In this document: positions 1 to 5,729 of the stretch, in pieces
Position numbering within the stretch: the first letter of the stretch is position 1
Layout: each line of letters begins with the position of its first letter
Assembly (NCBI GenBank): GCA_001304425.1
Contig: LJTS01000188.1
Coordinates: 1-5,907, forward strand
Origin: Betaproteobacteria bacterium SG8_40
Lineage (GTDB): Bacteria; Pseudomonadota; Gammaproteobacteria; Burkholderiales; Eutrophovitaceae
Direction of reading: 5' to 3'
DNA: 5,907 bases
The notes under the pieces: generated by a model
What the model was told of the DNA's origin: nothing
Database searches by the model: none
The model's input: the letters and a program-made list of their open reading frames with translations, nothing else
Program-made: the position numbers and the translations under genes

Positions 1-1
1 T

Positions 2-361
2 GGCGCACCGGGGGTTCGTTCGGCGCGCTATGCTGGCCCGGCGGCCTCGGATGAGGACAACAACGCGCGGCTGTTGCAACAGATGTCGGCGTTGTCAGAC
101 CGGCGTGCGCACTATTACTGCGTCATTGTGCTGGTTCGCCATCCCGAAGATCCGCAGCCGATCATTGCGGAAGGCGAGTGGCACGGCGAGATTCTGCGCT
201 CGCCGCGCGGCACGGGCGGTTTCGGATACGACCCGCTGTTTCTCGATGGCCAATCCGGCCTCAGCGGCGCCGAGCTGTCGCCGTCACGCAAGAACCGGCT
301 GAGTCATCGCGGCAAGGCGATGCGAAAGCTCATGCGAGTTCTGGCGCAGCCGCAAGGGTAA
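2..361 (+). CDS. rdgB: RdgB/HAM1 family XTP/dITP diphosphatase, C-terminal part (5' end outside window)
   Basis: This enzyme hydrolyses non-canonical purine triphosphates (XTP, dITP/ITP) to the monophosphate and pyrophosphate, keeping deaminated bases out of DNA and RNA; it acts in the cytoplasm. The open frame enters at the left edge (first full codon at 2) and ends with TAA at 359-361, giving 119 residues of a family usually near 200, so about 80 N-terminal residues with the NTP-binding start of the protein are missing. Visible family signatures in order are SARYAG (residues 7-12 of the fragment), the DEDNNARLL stretch, GTGGFGYDPLFL, and the C-terminal ELSPSRKNRLSHRGKA block, which lines the nucleotide pocket in known structures. 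No disruption is seen. In many gammaproteobacteria rdgB is followed directly by hemW; here a reverse-strand methyltransferase gene separates them. Identification is firm; the start cannot be placed. Confidence 0.94.
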   Translation, partial: GAPGVRSARYAGPAASDEDNNARLLQQMSALSDRRAHYYCVIVLVRHPEDPQPIIAEGEWHGEILRSPRGTGGFGYDPLFLDGQSGLSGAELSPSRKNRLSHRGKAMRKLMRVLAQPQG

Positions 362-405
362 GCCGAGCCCGGCTGAGGCTGGCCGCACTGGCTGGGTGGC
401 GCGCA

Positions 406-418
406 GGGTGTCGCACCC
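406..418. terminator. Small GC hairpin in the convergent rdgB/methyltransferase gap
   Basis: GGGTG-TCG-CACCC forms a perfect 5-bp stem with a 3-base loop in the 92-bp gap between the converging ends of rdgB and the methyltransferase gene. A second small inverted repeat, AGCCG-AGCC-CGGCT (361-374), starts at the last base of the rdgB stop codon. Neither is followed by a T-run on either strand, so neither is a classical intrinsic terminator. The position between two 3' ends is the only support for a role in ending transcription. Confidence 0.2.
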
Positions 419-453
419 GGCATAGGGCCAGTTGCCGCCTTCCCCCGATGGGA

Positions 454-1503
454 TCAGCGTTTGATGCTCAGTATCGTGAAACCTTCGCCAATGAGGGTAC
501 GGTTGGGAGTTCCCTTGAAACCGGCGTTGGCCAGCAACTGTTCCTGTTCTTCCCGTGTGGGGATGACATTGCCCCAGGTCATTTCCTCGAAACCGGTCTG
601 CAGCGGAAACTGGAACTCGGGAAGGCGCGCCTGCTCAATGCTGGACGGATAGGTTTCATCGACGATCAGCAGCCAGCCGCCGGGTTTGAGCACGTGAGCA
701 CAGCCATCGATGACGTGCTGCCTGATCTGCGGTGCGATTTCGTGCAAGACCTCGATCATCACCACGGCGTCAAAACTGCCTGCCGGCAGATCGGCGACGT
801 CGCTTTCGATGACGTCGATGCGTGACTCGAGGCCCGCCAGTCCGATCTTGTTTCTCGCGATCTCGACCCCGGTCGGGTCGATGTCCGCGCCGGTGCAATG
901 CGCCTTGGGCCAGGCCTTGGCCAGTTGCATCAGGAATCGGCCGGTGCCGCAGCCGATTTCGAGCACCCGTGCGTCGTTCTCGAGGCGCTCGGTCATGCCC
1001 GCGAGATCTGGCAATATCTTGCGGGCGGTGGCCGCGTGCAATCCGCCTATTGCATCGCCAATCGTATCGGCGAAGGCGTGACTACGGCCCTGGAAAGGAA
1101 CCGTGTCACCGGTGCGAAATGCCTTGCGGCAGTGTTCGAAGTCCTCGGTCAGGAAGGCCGTGCCCAGCCTTATGTAACCGGTCAGGTCGCGCGGGTGCCC
1201 GGGAGAGGCGAGTATCTTGTCCATATGCGGTGCGAGCGTGAAGCTGCGTTGCTCATCGGCATCCAGCAGCCCGAGTCCCAGGGCGGTCATGCACCACGTC
1301 TCGACATAGGGCGGATGCAACTTGAGGCTTGCCGCGATCTGCGGTCCCGTTTGCCCTGGCTTCTCGGCGAGCGTCTTGAACAATCCCAGTTCGACGCCGA
1401 TATCAATCAGGAATACAGCGTTGAACCCGCGCCGCCAGGCAAATATTCTTGCGACTTGCTCATCGACACTGATTTCCGATTTTTGTTGGTCTGGTTTGCT
1501 CAT
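454..1503 (-). CDS. Class I SAM-dependent methyltransferase with N-terminal winged-helix-like domain
   Basis: This 349-residue protein is predicted to transfer a methyl group from S-adenosylmethionine to an unknown acceptor. Residues about 12-95 form a helical region (FLIDIGVELGLFKTL, then QIAASLKLHPPYVETW and a LGLLDAD turn) resembling the winged-helix dimerisation domain of O-methyltransferases and of Rv2258c-like methyltransferases. The Rossmann domain follows: motif I VLEIGCGTGRF (180-190), acidic strand-2 end GADIDP (205-210, D207 expected to bind the SAM ribose), SDVADLP (234-240), FDAVVMIEVLHEI (244-256) and LKPGGWLLIVD (272-282). All SAM-binding motifs are intact, so the enzyme is probably active. 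The ATG at 1503 is supported by an AAGGA ribosome site six bases upstream. There is no signal peptide or membrane segment. It stands alone, convergent with rdgB and divergent from hemW. The substrate cannot be read from sequence; a small-molecule acceptor is my inference from the domain layout. Confidence 0.88.
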   Translation of the reverse strand: MSKPDQQKSEISVDEQVARIFAWRRGFNAVFLIDIGVELGLFKTLAEKPGQTGPQIAASLKLHPPYVETWCMTALGLGLLDADEQRSFTLAPHMDKILASPGHPRDLTGYIRLGTAFLTEDFEHCRKAFRTGDTVPFQGRSHAFADTIGDAIGGLHAATARKILPDLAGMTERLENDARVLEIGCGTGRFLMQLAKAWPKAHCTGADIDPTGVEIARNKIGLAGLESRIDVIESDVADLPAGSFDAVVMIEVLHEIAPQIRQHVIDGCAHVLKPGGWLLIVDETYPSSIEQARLPEFQFPLQTGFEEMTWGNVIPTREEQEQLLANAGFKGTPNRTLIGEGFTILSIKR

Positions 1504-1509
1504 TTGCTT

Positions 1510-1514
1510 TCCTT
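1510..1514 (-). promoter_or_regulatory. Ribosome binding site of the methyltransferase gene
   Basis: On the reverse strand AAGGA lies six bases before the ATG at 1503-1501. It is one of only two clear Shine-Dalgarno sites in the window and fixes the start of this gene. By contrast hemW, trmB, thiG and thiS have no strong purine-rich site before their starts. Confidence 0.6.
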
Positions 1515-1573
1515 CAGATTCGCACCGGGTTGTCTGTGAGATTAACAGATCATGTGTGGACTGACCGAGCAGC

Positions 1574-1579
1574 TAGAAT
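1574..1579 (+). promoter_or_regulatory. Candidate -10 element of hemW
   Basis: TAGAAT matches the sigma-70 -10 consensus at five of six positions and lies 23 bp before the hemW ATG, inside the 99-bp divergent region shared with the methyltransferase gene. No convincing -35 hexamer sits 16-18 bp upstream (the bases there are around CATGTG). The predicted leader would be only about 17 nt. The need for a local promoter follows from the reverse-oriented gene that separates hemW from rdgB. Confidence 0.33.
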
Positions 1580-1602
1580 GACCCCTTTGGTGCGCTTCGC
1601 GA

Positions 1603-2814
1603 ATGCATTTGTCTCCAACGGATACTGTCTCACCGGTAAAGTTGCGGTTGCCGGGCGTCGTAGAACTCGGCGCGTTGCCGCCGCTGTCGCTTTACGTCCA
1701 CATTCCCTGGTGCGTGCGCAAGTGCCCGTACTGCGATTTCAATTCGCACGAGGTGCGTGGCGACGTTCCGGAGCAGGCCTATGTTGACGCCCTCGTCAAT
1801 GACCTCGAACTGGCGTTGCCGGCCATCTGGGGGCGTCCCGTCCACAGCGTTTTCTTTGGCGGCGGCACGCCATCGCTGTTCTCGGCGGAATCCATCGACC
1901 GGTTTCTCGCGGCGGTGCGGGCGCGTGTCATGTTGCTCCCGGACGCCGAGATTACGCTGGAGGCCAATCCGGGCACGGTTGAAGCGGCGAGATTTGCCGG
2001 GTTCCGTTCGGCCGGTGTCAACCGTCTCTCGGTCGGAGTACAAAGCCTGAACTCGCGGCATCTGCGGGCGCTGGGTCGGATCCATGACGCCCGGCAGGCA
2101 CGCGGGGCCATCGAAACCGCGCAGGCGTGTTTCGACAATATCAATGTGGATTTGATGTATGCGTTGCCGGATCAGACGCCGGATGACGCGCTACGTGACC
2201 TGGAAACGGTACTCGATTACTCGCCACAGCATGTGTCTGCCTATCATCTGACGATCGAGCCGAATACCTGGTTTCACCGCTACCCGCCACCACTGCCGGA
2301 TGATGATGCGTCGGCCGAAATGCAGGAAACGATAGAGGCGGTGCTGGCGGCGCGCGGTTACGTTCATTATGAAACGTCGGCATTCGCGAAACGCGGTTTT
2401 GAATGCCGTCATAACTTGAACTACTGGCGCTTTGGCGATTATCTCGGCATCGGCGCCGGGGCGCATTCGAAAGTTTCTTTCCCGGATCGCATCGTTCGCG
2501 AGATGCGCCACAAGCAGCCTCGCGAGTATCTAAAGCGGGTCGCAGGCGGAGAGCCGGTACAGGCCTCAAGCGTGGTTTCAGCGCATGAATTGCCATTCGA
2601 GTTCATGATGAACGCGATGCGCCTCACTGCGGGCGTGGAAAGCAGCATCTTTCAGGAACGAACGGGCTTGCCGATTTCGGTCATTGCGGCTCGCCTGAAA
2701 AAGGCCGAAGAGCAGGGTTTGCTGGAACACGGCGTCGAGGGGTTGAGGCCGAGTTCCAGGGGGCAGCGCTTTCTGAACGATCTATTGACCCTGTTTCTTG
2801 ACGAGAAGGCATGA
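1603..2814 (+). CDS. hemW: HemW, radical SAM heme chaperone (coproporphyrinogen III oxidase-like)
   Basis: HemW is a cytoplasmic radical-SAM family protein that binds heme and delivers it to respiratory enzymes; it was long misannotated as an oxygen-independent coproporphyrinogen oxidase. The 403-residue product carries the 4Fe-4S motif C37-X3-C41-X2-C44 followed by X-F46. Phe at that place, where true HemN has a fourth Cys, is the mark of HemW. GGGTPS (86-91) is the SAM-contacting glycine motif. EANPGT (120-125), RLSVGVQS (141-148) and NVDLMYALPDQT (181-192) continue the TIM-barrel core. HNLNYW (270-275) is the HemW-type HNxxYW heme-binding motif. The C-terminal HemN-type domain (about 330-395) is complete. 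About 25 residues precede the usual LPPLSLYVHIPW start. The ATG at 1603 is the only ATG available after the in-frame TGA at 1579, though TTG codons follow and no good ribosome site is visible. It converges on trmB across 51 bp. Confidence 0.95.
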   Translation: MHLSPTDTVSPVKLRLPGVVELGALPPLSLYVHIPWCVRKCPYCDFNSHEVRGDVPEQAYVDALVNDLELALPAIWGRPVHSVFFGGGTPSLFSAESIDRFLAAVRARVMLLPDAEITLEANPGTVEAARFAGFRSAGVNRLSVGVQSLNSRHLRALGRIHDARQARGAIETAQACFDNINVDLMYALPDQTPDDALRDLETVLDYSPQHVSAYHLTIEPNTWFHRYPPPLPDDDASAEMQETIEAVLAARGYVHYETSAFAKRGFECRHNLNYWRFGDYLGIGAGAHSKVSFPDRIVREMRHKQPREYLKRVAGGEPVQASSVVSAHELPFEFMMNAMRLTAGVESSIFQERTGLPISVIAARLKKAEEQGLLEHGVEGLRPSSRGQRFLNDLLTLFLDEKA

Positions 2815-2833
2815 CGCCGCTCGATGGATCACG

Positions 2834-2850
2834 GCCGGGCTCGAACCGGC
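2834..2850. terminator. Hairpin between convergent hemW and trmB
   Basis: GCCGG-GCTCGAA-CCGGC forms a 5-bp perfect stem with a 7-base loop in the centre of the 51-bp gap between the hemW and trmB stop codons. Being symmetric, it could act on transcripts from both sides. No T-run follows on either strand, so intrinsic termination is unproven. Read on the reverse strand it looks like a tRNA T-arm, but no tRNA can be folded around it. Confidence 0.28.
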
Positions 2851-2865
2851 GCTCTGAAGGCTGCG

Positions 2866-3540
2866 TCAGCGGCGACGAAAGATCACATCCCAAACGCCAT
2901 GACCCAACCTCAAGCCGCGCGTTTCGAATTTGGTTTGCGGCCGGTGGGCCGGGCGGGGAGCGAAGTGCGGCGCGCTGTTTTCGAGCGCCGGCTCGGCCGT
3001 CAGCACCTCCAGAATGTGCTCGGCATACTCCTGCCAGTCGGTTGCAACGTGCAGATATCCTCCACGCTCCAGGCGTTGGGAAAGCGCGCTGACGAAATCC
3101 GGCTGCAGCAGACGGCGTTTGTGATGGCGCTTCTTTGGCCACGGATCGGGGAAGAATACATGGATGCCGTGCAAGCTCTCCGGCGCAATCATGTCTCGCA
3201 CAACCTCGACGGCGTCGTGCTGGATAATGCGCACATTGGTCAGTTCCTGTTCGGCGATCTGTTTGAGCAGGCTGCCCACGCCGGGAGAGTGAACTTCGAT
3301 GCCGACAAAGTTGGATTCCGGGTGTTGGGCGGCGATGCGTGCCGTGGTTTCCCCCATGCCGAAGCCGATCTCGAGAATCGTCGGTGCGTGGCGCCGGAAC
3401 ACTTGTTCAAAGTCAAGCAAGCCCTTGGCAAAGGGGATGCCATAGACCGGGAGCAGTTCATCGTGCGCCAGTTTCTGGGCGCGCGACATGCGTCCCTGGC
3501 GAAGGACGAAGCTGCGGATGGGGCGATGGCAGTCGATCAT
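2866..3540 (-). CDS. trmB: TrmB, tRNA (guanine-N7-)-methyltransferase
   Basis: TrmB forms 7-methylguanosine at position 46 in the variable loop of many tRNAs, using SAM, in the cytoplasm. The 224-residue product is full length for the family. It opens with RPIRSFVLRQGRMSRAQ (6-22), typical of proteobacterial TrmB. The SAM site is LEIGFGMGE (56-64), with E57, E82 in the GIEVHSPG stretch (80-87) and D109 (HDA) as expected cofactor-binding residues. The catalytic/tRNA loop FFPDPWPKKRHHKRR (129-143) includes D132. The C-terminal signature RPQTKFETRGLRLGHGVWD (200-218) holds the conserved T203 and E206. The ATG at 3540 lies 33 bp after the thiG stop, and that stop is also the first upstream in-frame stop. 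No strong ribosome site precedes it, which fits translation coupled to, or at least transcription with, thiG. All conserved residues are present. Confidence 0.96.
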   Translation of the reverse strand: MIDCHRPIRSFVLRQGRMSRAQKLAHDELLPVYGIPFAKGLLDFEQVFRRHAPTILEIGFGMGETTARIAAQHPESNFVGIEVHSPGVGSLLKQIAEQELTNVRIIQHDAVEVVRDMIAPESLHGIHVFFPDPWPKKRHHKRRLLQPDFVSALSQRLERGGYLHVATDWQEYAEHILEVLTAEPALENSAPHFAPRPAHRPQTKFETRGLRLGHGVWDVIFRRR

Positions 3541-3573
3541 CGGCGCGAATGCCGGGGCGCCGGACCAGCGCGT

Positions 3574-4386
3574 TCAGGCCGCTTTGTTATTTTCTTCGGA
3601 CGGTGCGATGATGCCCGTCGTGGGGGAACTGGGCGAGGCGCGATAGCTTTTCTTCGGCATCCGGCCCGCGAGGAAGGCCTGGCGTCCCGCCTCAACAGCC
3701 TTGCGCATGGCCGAGGCCATCAGGACAGGGTCGTTCGCCGCAGCAATAGCGGTGTTCATCAGGATGCCGTCGCAACCCAGCTCCATCGCGATGGCAGCGT
3801 CGGAGGCGGTGCCGACACCGGCATCGACTACAACAGGCACGTTGGCGTTGTCGATAATGATTTCGAGGCTCCACGGGTTGAGAATGCCCATGCCCGAGCC
3901 TATCAACGACGCCAGTGGCATGACCGCCACGCAACCGGTTTCCTCCAGTTGTCTGGCCACAATGGGGTCGTCCGAGGTGTACACCATCACCTTGAACCCT
4001 TCCTTTACCAGAGTCTCTGCCGCAGCAAGGGTTTCGACGACATTCGGGTACAGGGTCTTGGGGTCGCCCAGTACTTCCAGCTTTACGAGGTCATGGCCAT
4101 CGAGCAGTTCACGCGCCAGGCGCAACGTGCGCACCGCGTCACGAGCGGTATAGCAACCTGCGGTATTGGGCAGGAGGGTGAATTCCGACGGCGGCACGTA
4201 ATCGAGCAAGCTCGGTTCACCGGCGCTTTGGCCGATATTGGTGCGGCGGATGGCAACCGTGACGATTTCGGTCCCGCTGGCATCGATTGCCTCGCGGGTC
4301 TGCTCGAAATCCCGGTACTTGCCGGTGCCGACGATCAGGCGCGATCCGAATTCGCGCTGGCCGATGATGAGTTTGTCCATGTTCAT
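3574..4386 (-). CDS. thiG: ThiG, thiazole synthase
   Basis: ThiG condenses 1-deoxy-D-xylulose 5-phosphate, dehydroglycine and sulfur from ThiS thiocarboxylate into the thiazole phosphate moiety of thiamine. The 270-residue product is a (beta/alpha)8 barrel protein. GSRLIVGTGKY (14-24) is the conserved N-terminal strand. K102 in DLVKLEVLGD is the lysine that forms the Schiff base with DXP, with E104 and D188 as the other expected active-site acids. PLASLIGSGMGI (157-168), VVVDAGVGTASDA (186-198) and LMNTAIAAANDP (209-220) line the phosphate-binding end. The AGRMPKKSYRASPSSP tail (240-255) is typical of gammaproteobacterial ThiG. I chose ATG 4386. ATG 4380 two codons later and TTG 4395 three codons earlier are alternatives, and no clear ribosome site decides between them. 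It lies 78 bp downstream of thiS and 33 bp upstream of trmB. Confidence 0.96.
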   Translation of the reverse strand: MNMDKLIIGQREFGSRLIVGTGKYRDFEQTREAIDASGTEIVTVAIRRTNIGQSAGEPSLLDYVPPSEFTLLPNTAGCYTARDAVRTLRLARELLDGHDLVKLEVLGDPKTLYPNVVETLAAAETLVKEGFKVMVYTSDDPIVARQLEETGCVAVMPLASLIGSGMGILNPWSLEIIIDNANVPVVVDAGVGTASDAAIAMELGCDGILMNTAIAAANDPVLMASAMRKAVEAGRQAFLAGRMPKKSYRASPSSPTTGIIAPSEENNKAA

Positions 4387-4464
4387 GTCGCCCAAAACAG
4401 TTTCAGAATCCGCGGCAGTTGCGTTGCGTGAACAGACGCGGCCAAATCCGGGGCTCCTGTGCGC

Positions 4465-4668
4465 TCAACCGCCGCCGACCGCAACGACGATTTCCAGCTG
4501 GTCGCCGTGCGTCAGCCGTTGTTCGGCATAGTGGCTCCGTGGAACGATTTCGCCGTTGCGCTCCAGAGCCACGCGCTTGTTGGCAAGGGCCATGGTTTCG
4601 AGCAACTGTGAAACCGTTATTTCGCGATCGAATTGCCGCGGTTCGCCGTTGACTGTGAGTTGAATCAC
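4465..4668 (-). CDS. thiS: ThiS, ubiquitin-like sulfur carrier for thiazole synthesis
   Basis: ThiS is adenylated and then thiocarboxylated at its C-terminal glycine and donates sulfur to ThiG. From the GTG at 4668 the product is 67 residues, matching the usual length near 66, and begins IQLTVNGEPR as family members do. The beta-grasp fold is suggested by QLTVNGE (3-9), ITVSQLLETM (17-26), KRVALERNGEIVPRS (31-45) and HGDQLEIVVAVGGG (54-67). The essential Gly-Gly C-terminus is present, here as GGG. An in-frame TTG at 4686 would add six residues (LHLNSG). Neither start has a good ribosome site, and GTG is preferred on family length. It is the first gene of the thiS-thiG-trmB block. No thiF, thiO or thiH is in view, so activation and glycine/tyrosine-derived imine supply must be encoded elsewhere. 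Confidence 0.93.
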   Translation of the reverse strand: MIQLTVNGEPRQFDREITVSQLLETMALANKRVALERNGEIVPRSHYAEQRLTHGDQLEIVVAVGGG

Positions 4669-4711
4669 GCCAGAGTTCAGGTGCAACGTTGCCAGGAATT
4701 TTCAAAGCGTG

Positions 4712-4738
4712 AGTTTACCACCGCAGGAACACCGCAAC
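4712..4738 (-). promoter_or_regulatory. Candidate promoter of thiS-thiG-trmB
   Basis: On the reverse strand TGG-TAAACT (4720-4712) resembles an extended -10 element (TGN directly before a hexamer matching TATAAT at four positions). TTGCGG (4738-4733) lies 15 bp upstream as a weak -35. Transcription would start near 4705, leaving 19-37 nt of leader, too short for a TPP riboswitch. I looked for the THI-box hallmarks (CTGAGA, then ACCCTTTGAACCTGATC-like sequence) in the whole region up to 4916 and found none. Confidence 0.33.
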
Positions 4739-4839
4739 GAATGCTGCTGTCGGCCTGCAACCTGAAGTCGACGCGTGAAACAGCCTCAGCGGGGCCGTCA
4801 TGGCGCGCGCCGTCACTTGCGGCACGCGGCTCGGATGCC

Positions 4840-4869
4840 TTGCGGCCAGCCCCGCTAATTGGGCACAAT
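4840..4869 (+). promoter_or_regulatory. Candidate promoter of the CbiM-like permease gene
   Basis: TTGCGG (4840-4845), an 18-bp spacer and CACAAT (4864-4869) make a plausible but weak sigma-70 promoter, with three of six -35 bases and four of six -10 bases matching consensus. It would give a leader of about 40 nt before the ATG at 4917. No cobalamin riboswitch-like sequence is recognisable in this leader or upstream. Confidence 0.28.
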
Positions 4870-4916
4870 CGGATCGTCCGGCGGAAAGAAGATTCGCCAT
4901 TGCAATACAGCCATTC

Positions 4917-5552
4917 ATGAGCCCCGACTCGTACCTGACCGTCCTTGCTGGCGCAACGCTGGTCGCCGCGATGATGAAATCCCCCTGGGGCCGGTTTCGC
5001 GACACCGGCTTTCAGCACCTCTTTCTGGGTGCTTGCGTTGCTGTACTGTTCCTCTGGCGGATGCGCACCGGCATCGTGCCGGCGGTGCCGGTTCACTTCC
5101 TGTGCCTGACGACTCTGACCCTGATGTTCGGTGTGCCGCTGGCGATCATTGCGGCTGCGGTCCTGACGGCGGCAATGGGCGTTACCGGACTCGAGGCGTG
5201 GAGTTCGTTGCCCGGCAGCTTTCTCGCACTCGGCGTCATGCCGATCCTGGTTACGTGGCTGACGCTGAACGCAAGCAGACGCTATCTCCCGCCCAATCCG
5301 TTCGTATATATCTTCATTTGCGCATTTTTCGGTGCCGCGGCGGCGATGCTAGTTGGGGTGGCGACCAACAGCGTGTTGCTGCTCGGCTCCGAGCAGGTAT
5401 CGTTCAGTGACCTGCGGGAAAGCTACCTGGCGATCCTGCCGCTGATGATGTTTCCGGAGGCGTTCATCAATGGCCTGATTGTGACCGGCCTGGTTGTGTT
5501 CAAGCCGGCCTGGATTGCGAGTTTCGACGATGATCTGTATCTGAAGAGCTAG
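4917..5552 (+). CDS. CbiM-like energy-coupling-factor-type membrane permease
   Basis: This 211-residue integral membrane protein resembles a group of CbiM-family (COG3235-like) proteins common in pseudomonads and annotated as energy-coupling factor ABC transporter permease. Hydrophobic segments lie at about 6-20, 33-48, 56-88, 102-118, 128-150 and 170-196, consistent with six or seven helices. Family-like stretches are WGRFRDTG (24-31), LMFGVPLAIIAAAVL (69-83), NPFVYIFICAFFGAA (127-141), LMMFPEAFINGLIVT (176-190) and the C-terminal FDDDLYLK (203-210). The MHIxDG-type N-terminus of classical cobalt/nickel CbiM is absent, so metal specificity is not supported. No CbiN, CbiQ or CbiO gene is in view. 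I chose ATG 4917 because the protein then starts just before the first helix. The frame stays open upstream to 4800, but that extension looks non-coding. The gene is divergent from thiS. The substrate is unknown. Confidence 0.82.
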   Translation: MSPDSYLTVLAGATLVAAMMKSPWGRFRDTGFQHLFLGACVAVLFLWRMRTGIVPAVPVHFLCLTTLTLMFGVPLAIIAAAVLTAAMGVTGLEAWSSLPGSFLALGVMPILVTWLTLNASRRYLPPNPFVYIFICAFFGAAAAMLVGVATNSVLLLGSEQVSFSDLRESYLAILPLMMFPEAFINGLIVTGLVVFKPAWIASFDDDLYLKS

Positions 5553-5684
5553 GTTCACAAAACGCTTCGGGTTGGCCTCGAGGCTCGAGTACAAGCGATA
5601 GATGGGTGGCCTCGCGCGGAGTGAATCCGGTGTGTGATGAGAAGACGGCCGGGGGTGTTCGCGGCGGTATGGCTTACCGACGTG

Positions 5685-5690
5685 TACACT
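5685..5690 (+). promoter_or_regulatory. Candidate -10 element before the lipoprotein gene
   Basis: TACACT matches the -10 consensus at four of six positions and lies about 40 bp before the ATG at 5730. It overlaps a perfect 8-bp palindrome, GTGTACAC (5682-5689), that could be an operator half-site or chance. No good -35 is present at 16-18 bp. The rest of the 5553-5729 gap shows no ORF, strong terminator or RNA motif that I can recognise. Confidence 0.25.
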
Positions 5691-5716
5691 GCGCCTGTTA
5701 GGGAAGACCCCGAGTT

Positions 5717-5722
5717 GGAGAG
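5717..5722 (+). promoter_or_regulatory. Ribosome binding site of the lipoprotein gene
   Basis: GGAGAG lies seven bases before the ATG at 5730, ideal Shine-Dalgarno spacing. With the signal peptide that follows directly, it fixes the start of a gene that is cut by the window edge. Confidence 0.6.
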
Positions 5723-5729
5723 ATTCTTC

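Noticed and set aside
178..825. A 215-codon open frame on the + strand running from rdgB into the methyltransferase gene
   Set aside because: It overlaps rdgB out of frame and the methyltransferase antisense, its translation is arginine-rich and low in family features, and it has no ribosome site.
898..1539. A 213-codon open frame on the + strand opposite the methyltransferase
   Set aside because: It is a shadow of the reverse-strand methyltransferase, whose SAM-binding motifs and ribosome site are clear. The + strand product has no recognisable domain.
2826..2850. tRNA T-arm look-alike on the reverse strand (GCCGG stem, TTCGAGC loop, CCGGC stem, then CGTGATCCA)
   Set aside because: The stem and 7-base loop fit the T-arm consensus well, but extending to a full tRNA fails: the 5' acceptor stretch near 2898 does not pair with CGTGATC, the anticodon stem does not form, no proper CCA end follows, and the rest would lie in the conserved 3' end of trmB. 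It is better read as a hairpin between convergent genes; a decayed tRNA end cannot be fully excluded.
2824..4431. A 535-codon open frame on the + strand, antisense to trmB and thiG
   Set aside because: It is aligned codon for codon with trmB and thiG, which share one reverse-strand phase. Antisense stops would require TTA, CTA or TCA sense codons, which GC-biased genes avoid. The translation shows no family resemblance, while both reverse-strand genes have full sets of conserved motifs.
4669..4916. Possible TPP or cobalamin riboswitch in the divergent region
   Set aside because: Neither strand shows the conserved core sequences of these riboswitches; a CTGAGG on the reverse strand is an isolated partial match without the rest of the THI box.
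4800..4916. N-terminal extension of the permease from the in-frame ATG at 4800
   Set aside because: The 39 extra residues are Arg/Ala/Pro-rich without hydrophobic or family character, would overlap the likely promoter, and no ribosome site precedes the ATG at 4800.
5484..5513. Repeated (A/G)CCGGCCTGG, two copies 20 bp apart
   Set aside because: Both copies lie inside the permease coding region in different codon contexts (TGLVV and KPAWI) and are explained by GC-rich codon choice.
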